Shown here piece after piece: positions 19,774-26,329 of a stretch of DNA of 26,329 nt. How positions within the stretch are numbered: the stretch's first letter is position 1; every line of letters begins with the position of its first letter. The notes under the pieces were generated by a model. The model did no database searches and was not told the DNA's origin. It was given only the letters and a program-made list of their open reading frames with translations. The DNA is from Cercozoa sp. M6MM (lineage: Eukaryota; Endomyxa: Ascetosporea). The DNA lies in the NCBI GenBank assembly GCA_040357565.1, contig JBDODJ010000149.1. One strand, written 5' to 3'. The position numbers were made by a program, and so were the translations under genes.

Positions 19774-22022
19774 ATGGACGCACTCAAACAGCAGCTCCAG
19801 CGAAACTCGTATGCCTAAACGCATTCTTCATTTTAATTCCAGTCCAGCTCTTCCGTGTTTGCGCTTTGCAGATCGCTTTTGGCCGAGATCGAGCGCACTT
19901 CCGGCAGTTTGGATAATTTTCTTGGAGATGAATGCCTTGGTGAAACATTTAGCAACCCAACTCTAGACGTGCCACTTCTCGCTCGAGCGTGCCCCAAAAT
20001 CGAGTCAGCGCCACTCTCGCTGGATTTGACACAACTTCGTGAGATTGTGAAAGAGGTAGTACAGAACTCACTGTCATCGAAAACTACGTCTTCATCTCGG
20101 CAAAGGAAAGCATCACACGTCGGCTCTCCATGTCTCAGCTCTCAGGAAATCAAAGAACTTGTTGGAAGTGAATTTCAGCGGATGTGCGACGATTTCCAAA
20201 ACGAACTGCTTCGCAGTTCGCGCCAGTCGTTGCGTGAATCGCTCGACATCTTGGAAAGAAGCACGAAAGACGAAATGCGCGAGTGGTTCCGTGCACATGA
20301 ACCTTCATTACGCGAGGTAAAAGCAATGCGACAGCTCCTGGATGCGAGTTCAAGCGAGTACTCGGGGCGCTTCGAACACTTGGAGCGCTCAAGTGAGGTA
20401 GTTAGTCACGACTACAGCACGTTTTATTTACGTTTGCATTTAGACAGTTTTTTGCCTGTTGCCACAGGAGGCATTGAAGCAGTGCTCGGAATTGGGGGAG
20501 TTGAGCAAACGAGCGGCCAAGGACAGAAGGCAGCTCCAAGACCGCTTGAAGCGGCTTAGAGAGCACACTCAACAGCATGAAGAAACTTTGGCCACAAATA
20601 CGGCAGTTGAAGAACTGTCCAACAAGTTGCGTGTGAGCGTCAACAGTTTCCGTCAGTTGCACTCCTTTGCGCACGGTCCGCTGCAAGAGCGACTGACAAA
20701 ACTTGAGAAGTGCACTACTGTGACCGATCAGCGGTGCGATCGTCTTGATTCTAAAGTTCGAACTTGGATTAATGATGCAGTTAATTCCCTTGACGAGCGT
20801 GTCTTCACCGAGCTTGAGATGGTACGAACTTCTTGCAAGTCGACGAATCGAACGCTCGACGATAATCGCGCCCAACTTGACGCCGTGTTCCAGCGTTTGC
20901 AGGTGGAAGAAGCTCGAATACAGCAAATGGGTGACACACTGCACAACGAATTGAGTCTCTGCCAGGCAGATATCCGCAGGTTTCAATCTTCGCACGCTAA
21001 TGAACAAAGTACAAAAGACAAGCGTATTCGGGTTCTCGAAAAAGAAAAGGACGTGCTTGCCGCGCACGTGGCACAGTCTCAACAGGACACCAGTGAACTG
21101 CGCGCTCAGTTGCTTGCGTTGCAGAAACAGACGCAAGAATTGGAGAGCCGTCTAGAACAGCAACAACTGAGGGAAGTTGAGTGCCAACACACGCAAACAG
21201 TGGCCACAAAGCTAGCCAGCGAACCTTCTGCGCACGCACTACCGATGTCGACAGCACCGAAACGCAAAGCGGAAACCGCGAAACAACAGGAATCGGGCGA
21301 GGACAACACTGATTCAACTGTCGCTGCCAAAGCGCCGGAAGTCACAGTGCCGAAAGCAAGCGAGATACCTGTACCCGTAGTCTCTAAACTTTCAAAGGAA
21401 AGGAGCACGGATGAAACCAACACCAACCTCCGATTCCACGGTCAGTCAAACAAAATTGTGATGTCTCGTTGGTTCTTCGAATTGTTTTGCTTTTCGCAGA
21501 ACTTGAAGGCATTCCAAGTCCCAGTTCCGTGTTTTTTTCGCATCCAGTTCTCTCTCGGCCTTGCATCAAAGTAAAGTATTTCAATCACTTTCTGTCATTG
21601 TGAAGGTACCCTTACCGTATTGTGCATTGATGCAGAGTCCGCGACGTCGGCCAACGAGTTCCCAGCGTCCATGGCGAAAAGTCAGCCACTGTATGTTGCA
21701 TGCGAGTTCTTCCATGCAGGAGTTGTCCACCGGCAAGTCGAGTGCTACCAAGAGACACGAGAGCTCAACCGTGCCTGAGGCAACAGCTGCGACTGACAAA
21801 CCGTCGTCCGAATCCGTTCAACGCACAACACGAGACGAAGACCGCAGCGTCAAACCCAAGAGCGCATTCGAACGCTACGAGCACTACGATTCCGGGGACG
21901 ACTCAGTCGATATCGACGAGCTTCTCGGCTTTAGCAGCCATGAGTCTGAGGATTACAGCATGCTGCGCCTGTCAGCAGATAGCGACAGTTTCTCGTCGAA
22001 TCAAGCGTTGCAATTTCAATAA
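19774..22022 (+). CDS. Unidentified coiled-coil protein, 671 aa
   Basis: I do not recognise the family. Five exons, 19774-19808, 19848-20397, 20468-21440, 21500-21570 and 21636-22022, give 2016 nt in one frame with consistent phases. After MDALKQQLQRN the first 200 residues include charged helices (LREIVKEVVQ, ELLRSSRQSLRESLDILE). Exon 3 (324 codons) is mostly heptad-like and rich in Leu, Gln, Glu and Arg (LSKRAAKDRRQLQDRLKRL, LEKEKDVLAAHVAQ), indicating long coiled coils. A Ser/Lys/Pro-rich part with a possible nuclear signal, APKRKAE, follows. The C-terminus is acidic and Ser-rich (DSGDDSVDIDELLGF, SADSDS) and ends at TAA. This layout suits a structural or scaffold protein, for instance cytoskeletal or centrosomal, but that is a guess. 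It lacks the GTAC donors common elsewhere. Confidence 0.75.
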
Positions 22023-22198
22023 CAACTTTCTATGCCCAGACTGTGCAGTAACCAAACCATTCATTTGATTCAGTTCTTTGGTAAAGTCGGTCGTTTCTCG
22101 AGGAGTTTCTGAAAACGCCGTTCACAAGCTGCTTGGGACTTACCAAGAGCCCCTCCTCGACGAAAGTGCCTAAACCAGGCATACTGAGACAGAGCAAA

Positions 22199-25142
22199 AT
22201 GCTCGGAGACACATACTTAAACATCTGCCTAGGTACTGAGGGTTAGTAACTACCTGGTGCAGAGGAACTAGTCAGTTCATTTCATTTGATAGGAGCATTA
22301 GAGAGTAATGTGCGCGCACTGGCGAACATCGCCGAGGTGTCTTCCGATGCGCAGCTCTACGCCGATGAGCGGATTCTGTTTCGCGTGCAACGTGCCTCGC
22401 AGCAATCGAGCGATTTGTATCGGACGTTTCGGCAGTCGATGAAAGCTGCCAAGAGCACGTAAATTCCACCATATCCACGTATTTGCTCTTTGCGTGACGC
22501 AAGTTACAGTGCTGTCATTGCAGAAAGCGACAAAGGCAAAATTGTGCGAGGCTACTGGAAACACGGCGCATGCTGCGTGAACTCAAATGTGCGATGATTT
22601 TGGCCACGACGCTGTTGATGCGTGGTCGGCGCCGAACCAACGGCACTTCAGATGAGGTTTCTGTCCTTAGCCACGAGAGGACCAACCGAACAGCTTGTAG
22701 CGTCATCAAGAGGCAAGACAAAAAGAGCCCGGGACATGCACACAACATGATGACGCAAGTAGAGTGCCCAACTAGCAGCGCTGGTATTGTCGCATTTGTT
22801 GGTCTCGTCTTCGTCATGTTTAAGCGATTTGGGTAGGAGAAAAAAGTGCTCATAGTTCAGTGTGGTGTGCGTCCTCTTTGACTGCCGAAGTCACTGATGA
22901 CACTGACAGAGTTTCCCAGACTGAAAGCAACGTGGATCAGACAGAGACTGCGCATCTCGTGGCAGGTGAGACGAGCGACACTGACACACGCCTGATCAAC
23001 AGTCACGACACGAATCGAAGGAGAGCGCGCAGTCCACTGTCGTCTGCTCCCTCGTCGATCGTCGATAGTGACACTGATGGCAAGCCTCAGACAGAGAGTA
23101 GGCGACGTGTGGCCAGCGAGTCTAGTCGCACAAGCAATGACTCACATGTGGCTTTTTCTAGCCACAGCACAGCTGCGCAAACGACAACTGAAGAAAGTGT
23201 CAGCACTGGCAAGGAATTCAAAGGTGCAGTTTCGAGGTCAGGTGTTGTTCGAGGTATGTTTAACATCTCTCTGTGCTAAAATCTACCACTTACGAACTGA
23301 ATCAGTCTCAACTTGTTGCAGGCGTCAGCACTGACACTGCCGAAACACCAAAGTCACCAACCGTCCAACCTGTCAACAGACGCAATAAAGTCAACGACGA
23401 GAGCGTCAACATTAGTCACTCGATTGAGCGAGATGGTAAAGTTACCACCAGCCCAAAACTCAGTCTGGAGTTTTTTGTTTGTTGATCGCAGCTTGTCAAT
23501 TGTTAATTTAGTGCACAAACTCGCCAGAGCGGCGGCGAAACTGCAGCGACGTTTCGTCCGATTCGCTGCCAGTCGCAGCAGTCGAAGCGTCCCTCTCAGC
23601 AGCGACAACCACAACGACAACAACAGCAGCAGCAACAGCAGCAGCAGCAACAAGAACAACAACAGCAGCAGCGACAGCAAGAACTACAAGAACAATCAGA
23701 ACAAGAACAACAAGAACAAGAACAACAAGAACAAGAGCAACAAAAACAAGAACAACAAGAACAAGAACAACAAGAACCAGAACAACAAGAACCAGAACTA
23801 CAGTCACCAGGACATCAGCCAGAGTACCTCGCGCGGCAACAGTGTCCCTGATAACTTTAGTGATCCATCGGTGTCCAAAAACAACACTCAGCAGAGCTAC
23901 GGCGACAACTCGGACAGCGGTCTGTCCTTCTTCAGTCACGAGGTCTCTGCCGAGAGTCTTCCTTCTGCACAACTCGATAATACTGGTGATGCCAACGACT
24001 TCTCGTTACACTTGGGTTCTATGAGAGGCGGCGGAACTACGCCTTCTTCTATAGCGGTAGCAAACCTCCTATTATCGTATATTTCAGTTGCGTCGGTTTG
24101 CCTTTTAAACTTAGTTGACACTTGTTTGGCTGTTGATAGCGACAACGTGCCCCAATCGCAGGCGATGCGCCCATTACTACCTTGTGTGAGTTTCCTTCCG
24201 ATAAGACTAATCTTTCACTCACTCAGTTCTATTGTAGCCCGTGCGATGAAAGTGCCTCCACGTCCACAGTTGAGAAACCGTTGCACTCATACTCCTGCAC
24301 AAACGTACTTCAACCGCCAGACCAGCATGTCATGCAGCCCCACGACTTCCCGGGTCTCTAAATTGGAGCAACCAAGTGCCAGCAACGGGAGCAGCAACCG
24401 CAGCCACCTCAATAGCATTAGCAGCAGCAGCAGGAAGAACACACAGACACAAGGCAGGCAGCCGCATGCGAAAGCAACGACACCCGTGCATACACAAGTC
24501 AAGCAACTGTCACAGAGAAAGACGCAGACCAGTTCTCCACCACGAACGAACAATGCTGGATCACAATCGAAACAGAGAGCGAAGCAGACGAAATTACCAG
24601 CACGAAAAGGCAATGCTGCAACACAATCAAAAAATAAGTCAGTGGCATTGAAGCAGCGTGGGGTGCGAGCGATAGAAAATAAACACCTAGAACCAACTGG
24701 GGTTGACTCGAGGGCACGCACACTGCAGCAACAAACGGAGTGTGCCAAGGTCACTTCAAGGGACGTAAAGTCTTTAAAGCAGCGAGAGACCTACTTGACT
24801 GGGGGTACAGCTGCAGCAGTTTAAACTGGCTGTTCGAGAGACTTATTTTGCGAACAGGGGGACTGAAACATGCCGATGTGCCCAGCCTTACTTCAAAGAT
24901 GCAGCAGACTTCGAAGTCTGCGCAAGATGTTGAAATGCCGACCATTGACTTTCCTTCGCGCGAGTCCTCTCTGTCGCAGGTACAATGCCGTTGAATTTCT
25001 CGTCGATTAAATGCGCTATTAAATTTATATCTAACTTATATANNNNNNNNNNNNNNNNNNNNNNNNNNNNNNNNNNNNNNNNNNNNNNNNNNNNNNNNNN
25101 NNNNNNNNNNNNNNNNNNNNNNNNNNNNNNNNNNNNNNNNNN

Positions 25143-25191
<49 letters not shown>

Positions 25192-25785
25192 GAATATTAA
25201 TGTATGCTGCTGACTGTCGCAGGGAGAGATGGAGAGAGTTCTAGCTTCTTTATCGCGTGATATGCACGCCAACTTGTCTGTGAGTGAGCCATCCCAGTCG
25301 ACATCCACAGGTGGCACTACGGAAGCAGAATCGCGGTCTGTTGATATGGATGACGAGGTGCTTATTGATGCCATTGTGCGTCGATTCCACAGTGTGTTTC
25401 TTCTTACGAGTCCCTTTGTAAAGCGAGAGAGTGTGCTAGTTCAGAGATGCGATCGCTGCGGAAGAAGCGACGCTCGACAGCAGCGAAAGAGACACAGTTC
25501 ACACAGGCACCTCTACCTGCCAGGCCGGAGAAGAAGAAGGCTGCTGCTGCGTGGATCCGAACTCCGCACGTGAGAGGAACATGGACCCCTTATTGCACCA
25601 AATCAACCCTGCACCGAGCAACGCAAGTGAACAACAACAGGAAGACACTAAAAAAGAACAGCAACGACAGAAACGTGCGAAGGCTGCTGCAGTTGTTTCA
25701 GCAAGAGCGCGAACTCTGCGACACCGCACTCCGAAAAGCAGAGAGATACGAACGTCGTCGCCAACGCATGAAATCCGAGGAGTAA
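22199..25785 (+). CDS. Unidentified Ser/Thr-rich low-complexity protein with basic C-terminal helix (model incomplete)
   Basis: Not recognised. Supported blocks: an exon ending at 22232 (open back to about 22085; ATG at 22199 is the minimal start), 22293-22458 (ALESNVRALANIAEV, LYADERILFRVQ), an exon from 22524 (KRQRQNCARLLETRRMLRELK), 22861-23253 and 23322-23435 (acidic, Ser/Thr/Asp-rich, with SDTDT-like motifs), a low-complexity block (about 23535-23820), a block with DNSDSGLSFFSHEVSAESL (to about 24056), an exon ending at 24979 (DVPSLTSKMQQTSKSAQD), 25223-25402 and a last exon 25438-25785. The C-terminus is very basic and helical (MRSLRKKRRS, ALRKAERYERRRQRMKSEE). The frame within 23535-24750 is unresolved because several frames are open. 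It starts within about 180 bp of the preceding gene's stop on the same strand, so it could be part of the same transcription unit. A 100-N gap lies in the penultimate intron. Confidence 0.5.
23606..23800. repeat. CAG/AAC/AAG low-complexity coding-type repeat
   Basis: About 195 bp of CAACAG, then AACAAGAAC units almost free of T. One frame encodes Gln/Glu-rich, one Asn/Lys/Ser-rich and one Thr/Arg/Ala-rich sequence. No frame contains a stop within the tract, so it does not reveal its own reading frame. Confidence 0.9.
25043..25142. other. Assembly gap, 100 N
   Basis: Exactly 100 N inside a TA-rich intron, probably a placeholder at an unassembled TA array. Confidence 0.95.
25143..25189. repeat. 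(TA)n microsatellite
   Basis: A 47-bp pure TA run directly after the gap, within the penultimate intron of the unidentified gene. Confidence 0.95.
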
Positions 25786-26272
25786 GTCACCAATGATGCT
25801 CCTCGGCTCTGCTCAGCCGAGTGCGACCTTTCAAACTATGGTGCATCTGTGTAAATGTAGTTTGAAGGGTTGGGCGAGCAGAGGCAGTGCAACTTCTCCG
25901 TCATTTCATGGGTACACACTACTAAGTAAATTTAGTTTACGTTGCCACGAAACTAATCCATCCCACGGCAGAAGCGCGATTGCCAAGTCACTGTACGCAC
26001 ACAGCAGCTCAACAACCGCTGCCTTGTTGCACTGACGGTCCTGTTTGACAAACGGTGTTCGTGACAGGAGTGACTGGACGTGAGCCGGCTGTGCAATAGC
26101 AGTATACAGTAGACTGAGTTGATTTTCTATGCAAATCACAGTCGCATATTGGAACAATGAAGAAATGATCCGCAAAGGACGTTTTAGCGGGGCTCCGGCA
26201 TTTGAATTTAAGAAAAAATTACTCTTAAATGGTCTACATGGCCGGGTCGAAGCGCCTCTGCTCGGAGCATCC

Positions 26273-26276
<4 letters not shown>
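25786..26276. other. Region after the last gene, no gene recognised
   Basis: About 490 bp. Short open frames exist on both strands (plus 25793-26035, minus 26175-25906), but neither has splice support, an ATG in a good position or a family motif. I see nothing else in it. Confidence 0.5.

Positions 26277-26329
<53 letters not shown>
26277..26329. repeat. (TG)n microsatellite at the right edge
   Basis: A 53-bp uninterrupted TG run reaching the last base of the window. Together with the CA run at the left edge it suggests that the sequence is bounded by unassembled dinucleotide arrays. Confidence 0.97.

Larger units (their letters stand above)
24971..25223. repeat. Intron bounded by a 10-bp direct repeat
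   Basis: CTGTCGCAGG occurs at 24971-24980, spanning the donor, and again at 25214-25223, spanning the acceptor of the same intron. The intron (24980-25222) holds a (TA)n run and a 100-N gap. See the finding on possible recent intron gain. Confidence 0.7.

Noticed and set aside
23313-24824. A 503-codon open frame on the plus strand as one exon
   Set aside because: Its middle is a repeat open in every frame, and it crosses probable introns at about 24057-24139 and 24185-24238 (poor coding character, hydrophobic filler). Only parts are probably coding.
25906-26175. An 89-codon minus-strand frame near the right edge
   Set aside because: No ATG start in a good position, no recognised motif and no splice pattern.
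1-26329. Retroelements, virus-like elements, CRISPR arrays, bacterial operons
   Set aside because: I looked for reverse transcriptase, integrase, capsid or transposase motifs, long terminal repeats and spaced repeat arrays, and found none. The window is ordinary spliced eukaryotic DNA.

Overview
This is a nuclear genome fragment from an intron-rich, gene-dense eukaryote. Coding exons are roughly 35-970 bp, most introns are about 50-100 bp, and dinucleotide repeats are common. The gene set fits an opisthokont, most likely a unicellular holozoan or an early-branching animal such as a sponge: a PMCA-type calcium pump, an ADAM metalloprotease with disintegrin and Cys-rich domains, a SECIS-binding protein, CSA/ERCC8, PARN, GPATCH4 and a PNC1-type nicotinamidase (absent from vertebrates). 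I cannot name the species. I saw no prokaryotic features and no recognisable retroelement or virus-like element.

Layout: (1) 1-605: a (CA)n microsatellite and possible exons of an unidentified minus-strand gene running off the left edge. (2) 606-5633, minus: plasma-membrane Ca2+-ATPase in 22 exons. (3) 6127-8589, plus: WD40 protein resembling CSA/ERCC8. (4) 8814-9659, minus: nicotinamidase. (5) 9862-12678, plus: PARN deadenylase in 19 exons. (6) 12905-14586, minus: GPATCH4-like protein in 11 exons. (7) 14824-16271, plus: SECISBP2-like protein with an L7Ae fold. (8) 16272-16917: gene-free stretch with an inverted repeat array. (9) 16918-19565, minus: ADAM protease with a GPI-signal-like C-terminus. 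(10) 19774-22022, plus: unidentified coiled-coil protein of 671 aa. (11) about 22199-25785, plus: unidentified Ser/Thr-rich, low-complexity protein, gene model incomplete. (12) 25786-26329: no gene recognised, ending in (TG)n.

The joined exons of PMCA, ERCC8-like, PNC1, PARN, GPATCH4 and the coiled-coil gene each give an uninterrupted reading frame with consistent splice phases. That is my main evidence for those models.

The genes do not form one pathway. The notable features are architectural. Strands alternate, giving four successive head-to-head pairs with 202-493 bp between start codons. Donor splice sites favour GTAC rather than GTAAGT or GTGAGT. Many acceptors are preceded by TG repeats or runs of C. 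I found no convincing undescribed multi-gene system.
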